Assembly: GCA_023376005.1 (NCBI GenBank)
Contig: CM042141.1
Span: forward strand, 93,357,135-93,421,134
Source: Doryteuthis pealeii
Lineage: Eukaryota; Mollusca; Cephalopoda; Myopsida; Loliginidae
Reading direction: 5' to 3'
Length of the DNA: 64,000 nt
Both the position numbers and the translations under genes were made by a program. The notes below the pieces were generated by a model. The model did no database searches and was not told the origin of the DNA. It saw nothing but the letters and a program-made list of their open reading frames with translations. Of this stretch, positions 54,001-61,309 are shown one piece after another; the first letter of the stretch is position 1, and each line of letters starts with the position of its first letter.

Positions 54001-57000
54001 TAAATGACCAGAAAAAAAGGATTGATATACAACAAAGCAACCAAATAATCAATCACTCATGTAGTGAGTGTCTTGGGCATTTGAGTAATAGACTGACAAA
54101 ATCCATCTCTATCCAGGTAGACAACAGTTTTCCATCTCCTAGACCGGTTGCCATACCAAGATTAAAGAACTCAATTTGACCTACCATTTACCCATAGCTG
54201 GAGGGAGAATAATTGGATTCATTGCTTTCTAAAGGATATTAATGCTATGTGTAATGGAAACAATCCCATTCAGGATTTGGACTTGGCTACCCGAGTTCAC
54301 TTCCTACAATGATAACCATTACACCACAAGCACCTCCTCAATTTGATTTTAATAAAATGATTCATTCTAGTTTTATTGTACAGAATGGCAGTGATGCTGA
54401 TAGCTTTTTGATTTAGTGCATCCTGGGACACACAGATTTACTTTGAATGAGTCCCCGGGAAAATTTATGGGTTCCAACCAAAGTTTCTTAATAAATTCTA
54501 GAGTTTTTATTTATGATCTGGGTAAATAACTAAAGCCATCTAACTCCTACCTTGTAACCTATCCCGTGTACTTCATTTCTAAGAAACTATTGAAATGTAT
54601 TTACAGTTAGCTTGAAATGGTGAGGGAAGAAAAAAGAAAAACACTGGAACTCATGGATTTTACTGCGTCTTTTTAGAATTCTGTACATGATGGATGCAGG
54701 TGCGTACCTGTTAGCATCTCTGGAATGGTGTAGAATTTTAAAAACAATTTCACAGGACATTCCATAAGCAAATATTATTTACTTGCCACAAATATATTTT
54801 TAACAAATATATATTAAGGTTTTAAGAAATGAAACATTTTTTTTTTAACAGGATAGACGTTTTTTTTCCTCTTGTTTTCATAATTGCACATGATGAAATT
54901 TTTCAAGAGCTTCAAAACTCGTTTCAGGTTATTCATTTAATTATACAGAAAACTAACTGGATGTCAAAGCAAATAAAAAAATAAAATTAAAAACTTTAAA
55001 ATGAATAAAGAGAATTAGCAGGACCTGTGAGTATATCACAGTATGCTAATTTGATTATTACAACATTTGATATGTTTACTTAAGAGCTATTGCTAAATAG
55101 TTCAATATGTAAAAAGTATAATAATTTTGATTTAACTCTCTCTCACTCATTTTCTTTCTTTCCTTCTTTTCATTATGTTCGATTGAAACAGATTAGTGTT
55201 ATCACTTCCATGTACTACCCCTTCTCTCTACCCCCTACTCTTTCTTTCTTATTATATTTTTTCTGTGTAGCATGCCCTTTTTCTTCCCTTTCATTATAAT
55301 AAAAACGGAATGGTCCATTATTTAACTGAGGTAACAACACTCATAAGAAATAAGAATTCAGCGGCTAAGCAATACCAGATAATTAGGATTTATATTTTTG
55401 CATTTTATCATAGACAATTTGGATGGTCTCATTTTTAATCAGAGGGTGTTGCAAGATGATAACAGTCATATAAAATAGGAACATAAGTATTAATATATAT
55501 ATACTATTTCTCTGAATTTTTGAGATGAGGCTTGATAATTTGTATTGTCCCCTGGGGATTGAATAAAAGGTTTAGGTTCAAAGTTCTGTGAATGCTCCCA
55601 ATTACGACAAGAAGGTTCCGAAGGTTCTGACAAGAAATACCAGAAGAAGAAGGTCAGAGGGCACATTGAATAAAACGTTGTACAGATAACAATAAAGATG
55701 AGGACAATAGTCCAAATAATCAAAATAATACTAATATATAGATTATCTCTTAAAACTGTTTGGAAAGTAGATGCTCAGCACCTGGGTTCCATCCTTAAGC
55801 ATCACAGGTGGCCACCCATGGCCAACAGGTGGCTCCATTGGGGGGAGTCTTACTCCACCGCAGAGATGCAGTCGTGTATTCTAATGCTCCAGCTGACAGG
55901 GCGGTGAACTGCTTTGGTCACGGGACATATGCGCAGCAAACAAGCATATCCCAAAATATTGTGAAAAAAATAAAAATAAAAACAACCACATACATGCACA
56001 TGCTTTGAAATAGACTTTGCAGTCATCTACTTGACCTTTACAAAAAATACATGTGCACGTGATATAATTGTCAGACAGACGAACGTGAACTTTCAATCAG
56101 ACAGAGCTACGAGCTCGGCAGTTCATTGCCGCACTGTTTGAGACCTTTAAAAGTGTCTGTCTTATATGCTTTCTTGGGGGAGCAACCCATTGGTCCAATG
56201 GTAGAGTCCACATTCGCATGAGCCTGTGTGGATGTTATGTGTGGGCGGTCTACCCCCTCCCCACCAGGTTTGTGTATGTTGACAGTACACACAGGCAACA
56301 CTTTTTAATTTGTTTTTGCACACCCTCCTAAGACATCCACACATAACATGTATTCTTCTTCTCATCCTCTCCAGCTATGGGTAAATAGTAGGAAAGACTG
56401 GGTTCTTTAGCCTAGGTAAGGCAACTTATCTAAGAGAAGGAAAACTCTTAATTCATACTAACTATACTTTTAAAAATTGACCTTGTTTCTACCTGTGACA
56501 GAGATGATGTTAGTTGATATATTGTGACATTATTATTGTTCTTGTTGTTACATATAATAAATAAGACTGCACTTTATAGCCTAACATAGTAGACTTGCAG
56601 AGTTTTATGAAATCAGAAAATTTATTCATTTTATTTGGGAAATTTAAAAATTTGATTTATTACATTTTTCTTACAAAAAGATATATTCTTCCCCCAATCC
56701 TTCTTGAGAGAAATAAAATATATTGAAAATTCTGAATCAGGATAAAATAAATCCAGGAAATAAATCTACAAAAATAAAGGAAACTTGAGTACAACTTTTA
56801 TTTCGCACTCAAACAATTTTTGATTCCAAAGAAAATGTTTGATTTGATTTTTCTCAATTATATTGACTGTAAAAATAACTGTTACTACATTTTTCAGTTT
56901 GTATGTATTTACCCAACCCCTCCACACATGCAGGTTGTGACATAACATCTATTTTTAAGTGGAGTTTAACAGGTTTGAATTCAGAATTTTCCTTCTCCTT

Positions 57001-57751
57001 AACTGATTGCCATAGCAAGGTTAACGAGTCCAGTCTACCTTACCCATAGCTGTAGGGAGATAGTGAAATTCTATCAGCCTCATCCAGGATTTGAACTTGT
57101 GTCTCCATGTCCATTTCCTACAATGTTAACCTTTACACCATGGGAACTTTCTTCAGTTTGTACAACAAAGTGATATAATTCTTTTCACCTTGCAGCAAAT
57201 CATCATCATTTTTTCAATAAGGCCGGTTTAGCTCCGTCAGTAGAGCATCCAAGATTCTGGGCTTGATAGCAGCTCTTGCCAACTCAGTGCATGAGTAGTA
57301 CACTGTGCAGTAAAGTCTGGAGCTAATGGTAGGGGTGGTTCTCCACCTCAGACACAAAACAATCTCCCTGGTCTAGCACTAGTGAAAAGGGGATAGACTC
57401 CCTTGCTGTTTGATACCAAAAATAGGCCACTTTGCCTACTTACAGGTTTTATAAAGTAAGACTGATTACCCCTCTGGTAAAGAGGCCCAGAGCAATTGCC
57501 CTCCTTTGTCCCCTCCCCTAGAAATCTGGGCCTGCTTGTGATATAACTTCAAAATATTTCAGAGTGATAGCAAAATAAGTTAAACTTTGAATAAAAAAGT
57601 CATAAATCAGTAGATGATTGACTTACCTGATGTATGGTAGGTAAGGTGTGACATGTTTTTGTGCCACAGCAATTATGTATGTTGTTATGAAAGTGAGGAG
57701 TGAGAGAATCACTAAAGACAATGGCAAAATTTCTAAGCCCATCAAACACAT
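36144..57751 (-). CDS. DRAM2: DRAM2-like autophagy modulator gene (six-exon span)
   Basis: This is the whole minus-strand coding span, running from an ATG at 57,751 to a stop ending at 36,144. Five exons are certain by splice sites, phase and family similarity, and a sixth (exon 3) is a candidate. Junction phases are 2, 1, 0, 1 and 0. Known family role: DRAM proteins are six-pass membrane proteins of lysosomes and endosomes that promote autophagy; DRAM1 is a p53 target in vertebrates. The summed length, about 265 residues with a normal exon 3, matches the roughly 266 residues of vertebrate DRAM2. Landmarks are an early hydrophobic segment, the motif PYISDTG, the [11 protein letters not shown] block, the VSYQMCP block, a tryptophan in LHWKPD, the YVKDFRKV block and a C-terminal NERSPLL. 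The ATG lies directly after a splice acceptor, so an untranslated upstream exon and the promoter should lie beyond 57,751. Symbol assignment between DRAM1 and DRAM2 rests on the tail, which resembles DRAM2. Confidence 0.85.
36677..36735 (+). repeat. Alternating (AT)n/(AC)n microsatellite
   Basis: tatatatata and cacacacaca blocks alternate twice in intron 5 of the DRAM2-like gene. An (AC)n tract also lies at 37,119-37,145. Confidence 0.88.
37305..37375 (-). CDS. DRAM2: DRAM2-like coding exon 5
   Basis: The 71 bp exon plus one base from exon 4 gives exactly 24 codons: [20 protein letters not shown] followed by PDME. The Leu-His-Trp-(Lys/Asn)-Pro motif is the conserved luminal loop before the last membrane helix in DRAM proteins. 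The donor is a strong gtaagt at phase 0; the acceptor gatcgtag is acceptable, with a T-rich tract upstream. The short length and single conserved motif would make it easy to miss, but phase agreement on both sides makes it secure. Confidence 0.85.
37925..38525 (-). mobile_element. Long non-coding retroelement with shared 3' tail
   Basis: On the minus strand it starts at gccctgtcggctggggcatt (38,522), passes through conserved blocks (ctgcagaggggtaagat; gatgcttaaggatggaaccc; tgctagaaggatttggctg; ggggaatgtgaagcacccc; ggtagtacctgtta) and ends with ggcattaaatgacccacta and the gttgatatgccgtaaag tail at 37,925. No open frame spans it. About 600 bp, it is the longest intact copy here. It sits in intron 4 of the DRAM2-like gene and is joined at 38,525 to a GGAA-rich purine tract. 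Confidence 0.65.
38518..38645 (+). repeat. GGAA-rich purine tract
   Basis: Nearly pure purine on this strand (ggaaaggaaaggaaggaatg and similar), with long open frames of Lys/Glu/Arg as a by-product. Its noisy inverted copy is 44,265-44,390. Confidence 0.75.
38965..39440 (-). mobile_element. CR1/L2-like LINE 3' end
   Basis: Minus-strand reading contains [20 protein letters not shown] then [18 protein letters not shown], the intact Trp-Asn-Lys-Leu-Pro motif of LINE ORF C-termini. It is in intron 4 of the DRAM2-like gene, head-to-head with the next copy. Confidence 0.68.
39500..39870 (+). mobile_element. CR1/L2-like LINE 3' end, divergent partner
   Basis: Plus-strand copy with aagtcagaaaacagcatagc, ggcatggaataagctgcct, the caaagccttcatgcttcctg block and the aataattatcattatt end. 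A further ~110 bp minus-strand scrap of the same 3' end follows at 39,850-39,960, 20-odd bp before exon 4 ends. Confidence 0.65.
39993..40170 (-). CDS. DRAM2: DRAM2-like coding exon 4
   Basis: The 178 bp exon encodes [20 protein letters not shown], then [19 protein letters not shown], then a Cys-Arg-Ile-Arg motif and a further hydrophobic segment. It corresponds to family membrane segments 3 and 4: the conserved histidine-x-x-Gly-Ala block, the Phe-x-Gln-Thr-Ile-x-Ser-Tyr block, and the CxIR motif also present in DRAM1. The acceptor is atctttgcag. The donor gtatcc is weaker than the others but gives the right phase (0 in, 1 out), and 59 codons plus one base fit exactly with exon 5. Reading through the donor meets a stop within a few codons, which supports splicing here. 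Confidence 0.88.
40430..42700. other. Anomalous high-complexity stretch, no feature recognised
   Basis: No SINE, MITE, microsatellite or homopolymer longer than about eight bases between 40,430 and 42,700, which is exceptional here, and base use is visibly more even than around it. No coding similarity was found on either strand. The expected intron 3 sequence and fold centre of the second duplication should be here. Confidence 0.5.
44390..44960 (+). mobile_element. Long non-coding retroelement, noisy inverted copy
   Basis: Inverted partner of 37,925-38,525, recognisable by cctgtcggctgggggcattg, ggttccctta-like blocks and ggggaatgtgaaaagcaccc. Many short insertions and deletions separate it from the other copies, and its junction with the purine/pyrimidine tract (44,330-44,390) is also shared with 38,525, so the two are one duplicated segment and not independent insertions. 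Confidence 0.55.
45389..45574 (-). CDS. DRAM2: Candidate DRAM2-like exon 3 (sequence-corrupted)
   Basis: The order of the clear exons requires an exon 3 encoding a loop plus membrane segment, ending in Gln at phase 0. On the minus strand here a good acceptor (tatttttcctttcag) is followed by sequence whose shifted frames read fragments like A-T-I-x-[19 protein letters not shown] and V-I-T-A-A, and it ends in CAG before gataat, where gtaa would be expected. This resembles the family pattern of a tyrosine-rich loop, then LNxxGLVLG, then IVANFQ. No single frame is open (stops appear in all readings) and the 186 bp length is not phase-consistent, as expected if the stretch carries indel errors. 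The surrounding 40.4-47.7 kb looks like uncorrected long-read sequence. The match is by eye and could be chance. Confidence 0.38.
47094..47256 (+). pseudogene. Degraded inverted copy of DRAM2-like exon 6
   Basis: On the plus strand this repeats exon 6 of the minus-strand gene, including the acceptor cag and the terminal TGA, but in 163 bp instead of 189. The loss is made of many scattered one- to three-base deletions that break the frame repeatedly, while runs such as ccacattcagattatctaaa are intact. That pattern is typical of raw long-read error rather than mutational decay, which would show mostly substitutions. The flanking intron is copied with it. Confidence 0.75.
47938..48112 (+). mobile_element. 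CR1/L2-like LINE 3' untranslated fragment
   Basis: Only the non-coding end remains (actgtaaactgttcatgttc to gcactgtaaacaataaattt). Confidence 0.58.
48118..48280. other. Unexplained GC-rich block
   Basis: About 160 bp rich in G and C runs (ccccctcgggggaggggg; gcctggggggatagccct) in an otherwise AT-rich intron. Several G-runs of three or more are present. No open frame, tRNA fold or repeat family was recognised. Confidence 0.55.
48419..48701 (+). mobile_element. MITE with inverted ends enclosing a minisatellite
   Basis: Left end acagggtatccacaaagtct (48,419) and right end complement acagggtgtcgtccacaaag (48,701 inward) form ~27 bp imperfect terminal inverted repeats of a Tc1/mariner-like kind. 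No transposase frame is inside. A 14-bp minisatellite fills the interior. Confidence 0.65.
48490..48594 (+). repeat. Minisatellite, 14-15 bp unit
   Basis: About seven units of tgtttaagttatgat, one of them shortened. Units are contiguous with no spacers. The open frame across it (repeating Cys-Leu-Ser-Tyr-Asp) is a by-product of the period. Confidence 0.8.
49090..49535 (+). repeat. Tandem array of tRNA-like units, ~145 bp period
   Basis: About three full units and a partial fourth, marked by aaataaag at 49,090, 49,238, 49,383 and a diverged form near 49,527. Each unit has an A-box-like ggtgtaatggttaacaagc, an anticodon-arm-like ctagtctcacagatcc segment, a B-box-like gcgagttcaatcttc and the tail gtgacatcctaccc-type sequence (tgtgtcacatcctacc). 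Unit-to-unit differences are substitutions and small indels. Confidence 0.7.
49826..49953 (+). mobile_element. 128-bp foldback MITE
   Basis: Terminal inverted repeats of 24 bp: agggtgacccagaaaaaaca at the left and its complement at the right (ctgggtcaccct end), followed by internal pairs gaac/gttc. The interior has tagggttagtttaatggga, also found inside the element at 13,995-14,190. Confidence 0.72.
50376..50443 (-). CDS. DRAM2: DRAM2-like coding exon 2
   Basis: The 68 bp exon completes Ser from exon 1 and then encodes [18 protein letters not shown] followed by STIL and one base of the next codon. The DTG and the Cys-x-Phe-Gly-x-Met-x-Asn pattern are the most conserved luminal and second-membrane-segment signatures of the DRAM family. 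The acceptor is ttttttccccag and the donor gtaagt, both canonical, and the phases (2 in, 1 out) join correctly to exon 1. Nothing in it is broken. It sits about 7 kb from exon 1 in a repeat-filled intron. Confidence 0.88.
51085..51302 (-). mobile_element. tRNA-derived SINE (family II)
   Basis: Body aacaggtttgaattcagag, tagactggttacccagccaa and tttcccaagggtattagga, with head complement ctaaccattataccacgc at the high-coordinate end. It follows an (AT)n microsatellite. Confidence 0.62.
51435..51572 (+). mobile_element. 138-bp MITE with mariner-like ends
   Basis: Left tacaaggaggtctgaaagtc and the complement of the right end tacaggatggtccgaaagtc form 26 bp imperfect inverted repeats with TA at the outer edge. 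The interior is AT-rich and non-coding. Confidence 0.68.
51715..52035 (+). mobile_element. CR1/L2-like LINE 3' end
   Basis: 5'-truncated LINE. The coding end reads [20 protein letters not shown] then [20 protein letters not shown], the familiar C-terminus of reverse transcriptase ORFs (F-x-x-R-x-x-x-x-W-N-x-LP), with the key Trp changed to Ser. The 3' untranslated part ends gcactgtacacaataaattt, with no poly(A). Confidence 0.68.
52150..52455 (+). mobile_element. tRNA-derived SINE (family II)
   Basis: Head cagtggtgtaatggttatt resembles the A-box arm of Glu/Asp/Gly-type tRNA; a B-box-like cagagttctaat follows. The body reads ctaatatctttgggaaagg, agtagggcagactgggctc, ggtctaggagaaggaaaac and ends gaccttgagtcacatcc. 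It lies in intron 1 of the DRAM2-like gene. Confidence 0.65.
53092..53153 (+). repeat. Perfect 25-bp-arm hairpin
   Basis: Arms 53,092-53,116 and 53,129-53,153 are exact reverse complements (ttagtgtagagttagatttt...), with a 12-base loop caaaatcgttga. More copies of ttcaaaatcta-type sequence sit just upstream at 53,058-53,075. Confidence 0.75.
53848..54040 (+). mobile_element. SINE with 5S rRNA-like module
   Basis: The stretch 53,880-53,962 reads like 5S rRNA internal and 3' sequence: gaagttaagcagc, then a tacttaattggatgacc segment (5S has tacttggatgggtgacc), then ggtactgtaagc. It is followed by the common tail (ggcattaaatgacc, then a ttgatatac block and A/C-rich end). This is the architecture of 5S-derived (SINE3-type) retroposons, with the 5S internal promoter region retained. 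It is not a functional 5S gene because the 5' third is unlike 5S and several conserved bases are changed. Confidence 0.72.
54090..54336 (-). mobile_element. tRNA-derived SINE (family II)
   Basis: Head at 54,310-54,336 (complement of gtggtgtaatggttatcatt), body to about 54,100. It lies shortly downstream of the 5S-like SINE at 53,848. Confidence 0.62.
54390..54724 (+). mobile_element. Repeat family R3
   Basis: Second copy, the longest, with an internal extra of about 40 bp (ttctagagtttttatttatg). It begins cagtgatgctgatagctttt and ends gttagcatctctgg. Confidence 0.57.
54730..55770. other. Intronic AT-rich stretch without recognised feature
   Basis: Homopolymers and a pyrimidine-rich segment at 55,140-55,300. 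Open frames here (for example 55,490-55,723 on the minus strand) have no recognisable similarity and fall between confirmed exons of the minus-strand gene. Confidence 0.55.
55775..55905 (-). mobile_element. 5' fragment of the long non-coding retroelement
   Basis: It carries only the first ~130 bp of the family (complement of gccctgtcagctggagcatt through gatgcttaaggatggaaccc). The tail is missing. This is unusual because retroposons are normally truncated at the 5' end, not the 3' end. Confidence 0.55.
56925..57152 (-). mobile_element. tRNA-derived SINE (family II)
   Basis: Head complement atggtgtaaaggttaacatt near 57,141, B-box-like caagttcaaatcctgg near 57,085-57,100, then the body to acaggtttgaattcag-complement blocks. 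Located between exons 1 and 2 of the DRAM2-like gene. Confidence 0.62.
57222..57436 (+). mobile_element. tRNA-derived SINE (family I)
   Basis: Independent copy in intron 1 of the DRAM2-like gene or just upstream of its exon 2 side: tagctccgtcagtagagc head, gcttgatagc B-box-like segment, tgcagtaaagtctggagct and caatctccctggtctagc body. More diverged than the 13,737 copy. Confidence 0.7.
57627..57751 (-). CDS. DRAM2: DRAM2-like coding exon 1 (N-terminus)
   Basis: The 125 bp exon encodes the first 41 residues plus two bases of the next codon. It starts [15 protein letters not shown] and ends VTPYLPYI(S), which matches the family N-terminus up to the conserved PYISDTG motif that spans the junction. 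Residues about 9-31 form the first membrane segment. The ATG is placed immediately after a strong acceptor (pyrimidine tract at 57,755-57,773 followed by cag at 57,754-57,752), so the 5' untranslated region is probably in a separate upstream exon. The donor is gtaagt at 57,626-57,621. The start is two residues shorter than human DRAM2, well within the family range. Confidence 0.87.
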
Positions 57752-58764
57752 CTGAAAGAAAAGAAGAAAGACTTTATTATTAATTTAATACTAAAAAATA
57801 ATTAAGAGATTATTATATTTTGTAATCAAATTCCAAAAAAGGAAAAAACAAATAGAGAAAACAAGAATAAACAGAATTTGATGAATCAGTACCCCCTCCC
57901 CCCAAAGCAGTTGTACAGCCATATACCCACATTATACACAGAGAAAAAAAAATTATCCTACAGGTAGGATTTATTCAGAAGTAAGGGGCATCCAGCAAGA
58001 ATCAAACTTGTTATTCAGTAGTAAGAGATCTGCGAGACTATCTTGCTAACCATAACAATCCAATGTATTTACCAACACCTCCACATCAGTTGTGACACAA
58101 GGTCAATTTATTAAGTGGAGTTTAACAGGTTTTCTTCTCCTAGACCAGTTACCATACCAAGGTTAAAGGGCCCAGTTTGCTCTATTGTCTATCCATAGCT
58201 GGAGGGGGAATAGTTGGATTCATACCTTTAACATATCCATATACAGGGTGTTTCAAAAAAATAAATAAATAATATGATTTGGAGATGAATAAATCTTATT
58301 TTGCTCAACATTAAGCCTAAGTTTAGTTTCATTTGCCAAGACTATGTAGTTACTCAGATATTTACATATTACTTCCTGGTTTCAAACTAGAAACCCAGCT
58401 ATGGGTTAAATAGTACCATGACTGCTTTTCTACAAATGGTGGTTTTGGCATTAAATAACCCACAAGAGTTTATTTCATTTAGACTATGTAGTTACTCAGA
58501 TATTTACATCTCACTTGCAGTTGGTTTTAAATGAATGAAAATAAACAAAATAGAATTCAAGTTAGAATAACTTGATTAACGGCATGTCAACCTGTCTAGG
58601 GTTATTTTATGACTAGAGGTTAGGTTCATTGGACATTCATATTTATATTTTTTGTGTAGATGTTTCTTAAGAGTTTTTTTTTTTCTTAGTTTTTTTTCTT
58701 CTTTCAAATACAAATAATCATTAAACAGATCTATTTGATGCATAGATGGGTTGCTTTGTTGGTT

Positions 58765-59040
58765 GATTGTTTAACAACATATCAACCTTTCTCAAGTCAT
58801 TTTGATAGTCACTTTCTTACAGTACCTGCAGTTGCTTAAATGGTCACCCATCTAAGAACTGAACAGGCTCATCACTGCTTAATTTTGTCAATCTATCAGG
58901 AACCAATGCTTTCAATGTGATTTCACTGTGAGCCCCATAATTGGGACTAACAGGCATTACCAGAGTTGACCTGGGAGTAATAGCAATTAAGGGGTACTCC
59001 ACACTCCCCAGAACTGAAACCTCACCACCATTAGTGTATT
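58765..59040 (-). mobile_element. Long SINE: upstream module plus 5S-like module plus tail
   Basis: Read on the minus strand, this begins with the module seen in the longer non-coding element (gtgtggagtaccccttaatt, then cctgttagtccc), passes into a 5S-like block (aattaagcagtgatgagcc, then gatgggtgaccatttaag, ggtactgtaag) and ends in a diverged tail (ggttgatatgttgttaaac). It shows that the 5S-like module is an internal cassette joined to the same upstream module used elsewhere without it. Confidence 0.62.
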
Positions 59041-59454
59041 CTAAGCCTTGTTGAAAAACAAAAAAAAAAAAAAAAAAAAATTTTTAAATTGGTTAATGAG
59101 TTTTTAAATTAACCCAGAAAACATACAGTGAGCAGTCAAATTAGTAGTTAATATTGCTTATGTTTTGATAAATATTAAAAAGTAAAATGCCAAGAGACAG
59201 TTTTATATTATGAGAAATCACATTTATGCACATGTAATTGTTATTTTCAGTCATAAATTTTGTTTCCTTTTTAAAGACAGGCAACATTTATTGTATGTAG
59301 GACTTACGTAGCATACTGACAATTCAGTCTATTCTATTTTTATATTAATAAAAGATTTTCTAAAGGTACAAAACAAGACTATAAAATTATATAGTAGTCA
59401 TATGATTTTATGGATAAAGAGAGGCTGATTATGCACAGAGAAAAACCTACAGTC

Positions 59455-59685
59455 TCAATTTTTTTTTTTAAACAAGAGAAAAAAGTAAAAACAGAAAAAT
59501 AAAGAGGAAAAAAAAGGAAAAAAAAGGAGAAAAAGTAATTTTTTTTTTAAATTAAAAGATTAGAGAAAGAAATTGAAAGAGAAAAATGTTTTAAAAAATA
59601 AATAAAGAAAAAAAAATTAAAGAGAAAAAAGTAAAAAAATGAAAATAAAAGAGAAAAAAAGTAGGAAAAAAAAACTATTTTTTAG
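59455..59685 (+). repeat. A/G-rich low-complexity tract
   Basis: Irregular gagaaaaaaag-like units with no fixed period. It follows a poly(A) run at 59,060-59,079 and AT-rich intergenic sequence with nothing else recognisable from 59,080. Confidence 0.8.
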
Positions 59686-59898
59686 GAATCTTTGAAATCT
59701 AGTCATGGTATCCTAACAAAAAACAAAATCAATTATCTTAAAAACATTTTAAAATCTAACAACACAATAAAAATATTTAAAGCATTAGATGTTCTTAATG
59801 TAGGATATACCGTATTTGACAGCATATAGGATGCACCTTTTTCCCAAAAATTTTGGCTCAAAAAATTGCCCTGCGTCTTATACATTGTAGGTGAAGTT

Positions 59899-59940
59899 TT
59901 ATTATTATTATTATTATTAATTTTATTATTATTATTATTT
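59899..59940 (+). repeat. (TTA)n microsatellite
   Basis: Two runs of tta units. They sit just after a ccgtatttgacagcatatag / ctgcgtcttatacattgtag pair that resembles one end of a hAT-like MITE. Confidence 0.8.
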
Positions 59941-60111
59941 CCTGCTATTGAGATGTCTTGTGTATGCTTATTGCTTGCCTGTACTGCCAAATTGCTTTTA
60001 TACAGCTATGTTTCTGCTTGTGTAATGCACAGCTAGACTGTTTTCAACAATATATGCTTAAATACACTAAAAACTTTTTTTCCTGAATCTGACCTGTTGA
60101 AATGGGGGTGA

Positions 60112-60147
<36 letters not shown>

Positions 60148-60480
60148 TACTAGTAAATTTTTCACAGATTATACAAAAGAAGAGTGTCATTGATCTACAC
60201 CCAGAGGGGATGAATATACGTAACAAAGCAACTGTATGATTATAAGTGTTTCTAGTAAAGATTTACTGAGGAATGAATGAAGTTTGTCACTCACAATAGA
60301 ATTAAAGTGGAAAATACTGACCATTACATGTAAATATCATTAAGACAGACATTCAAGCATTAAAAGATGCTTATTGTTATTCCTTTAGGTGGAGTAAAAA
60401 GAGAGAATCTAAATATAATAATCCTATAATGAAGATGTTCAGAATAGTGTACATCCCAAATTAACACATTCAGTTTTAAT

Positions 60481-60552
60481 AAGGGATCATCTGACTGAAT
60501 TTTTAAGGGATCATCTGACTGAATTTTTAAGGGATCGTCTGACTGAATTTTT
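60481..60552 (+). repeat. Three 24-bp direct repeats
   Basis: Unit aagggatcatctgactgaat plus tttt starts at 60,481, 60,505 and 60,529; the third has one change (atcgtc). Confidence 0.85.
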
Positions 60553-60669
60553 TAATCTTAAACAACTATCTATCTAACTCCACCATTATGGACAGGAAGT
60601 GACACAAGGCCAATTTTTAAGCAGAGTAAAACTGGTTTGAATTCAGAGTTTTCCTCCTCAGAGACTGGT

Positions 60670-61169
60670 TACCTAATAATCTTTTCTTGGATTCTAAGCC
60701 ACCTTGGTATACCTGGAAATACCAGGACAGAATCAAAAGCAAAGAAAACTATGAAAGATACAATAACAAAAACACCATATACTGATTATAAAACAGCTGT
60801 GAAAAAATTATCATTAAAAAAATGGCAAAATCATTGAAATGCACTCATTAATAACAAACCTCAAAACATTGGAGAATGGAAATTAAAATGCAACAAAAAT
60901 AGAAGAGAACAGGTTGTGATGACCCGCCTTCACATGGGTCACACCTACATCACCCATCATCAATTACTAGAGGGCACAGAACCCCCAATATGTACTACAT
61001 GTCAAGAGAGATTAACAGTGAAACATATACTGCTAGAGTGTGTAAAGTTTGATCTAGTGTGAACAAAATATTACCAAGCAAGTAATTTGAAAAAAAACTT
61101 TTCACAAAAATAAGACCATCCAGTATTGTACATTTCCTAAAAGAAATGGGATTGTACTCAAAAATATGA
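60670..61169 (+). pseudogene. LINE remnant: RNase H domain and C-terminal knuckle (Jockey/I-group style)
   Basis: The translation shows FSWILSHLGIPGNTRTESKA, the end of an RNase H domain (pattern W-x-P-x-H-x-G-x-x-G-N-x-x-A-D), then a Lys-rich linker, then QVVMTRLHMGHTYITHHQLL and a Cys-rich tail PPICTTCQERLTVKHILLEC. The latter is the usual C-terminus of RNase H-bearing LINE reverse transcriptases (R-L-x-x-G-H-T ... C-x-x-C ... HIL-x-C). The last residues, FLKEMGLYSKI, are in another frame. Damage seen: an in-frame TGA in place of Trp at about 60,838, a TGA after the Cys knuckle and a frameshift before the end. The expected His of the RNase H core is kept, but the Pro is replaced by Leu and the Asp by Glu. 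It is 5'-truncated: reverse transcriptase and endonuclease domains are absent. Confidence 0.82.
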
Positions 61170-61239
61170 GTAATTGAATAATAGTTAAAAACTATACATA
61201 TATACATTTGTTTTTCTACTAAACTATTGCTACGAATCC

Positions 61240-61302
61240 AAAACTTAGTTGGCATTAAATGACCCACTGAGGTTGATGTGCCGTAAAACAAAACAAACCA
61301 AA
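61240..61302 (+). repeat. 3' tail of the RNase H LINE, shared with SINEs
   Basis: The tail begins ggcattaaatgaccc and continues with a gttgatgtgccgtaaaac motif and an A/C-rich end. It follows the LINE remnant by about 70 bp in the same orientation. The same tail closes the 5S-module SINE and the longer non-coding element elsewhere in the window. Confidence 0.7.
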
Positions 61303-61309
61303 TGGTTGC

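Noticed and set aside
56175..56300. tRNA-like segment with attggtccaatggtagagtc
   Set aside because: Some A-box similarity but no B box at the right distance and no other copies seen; too weak to call.
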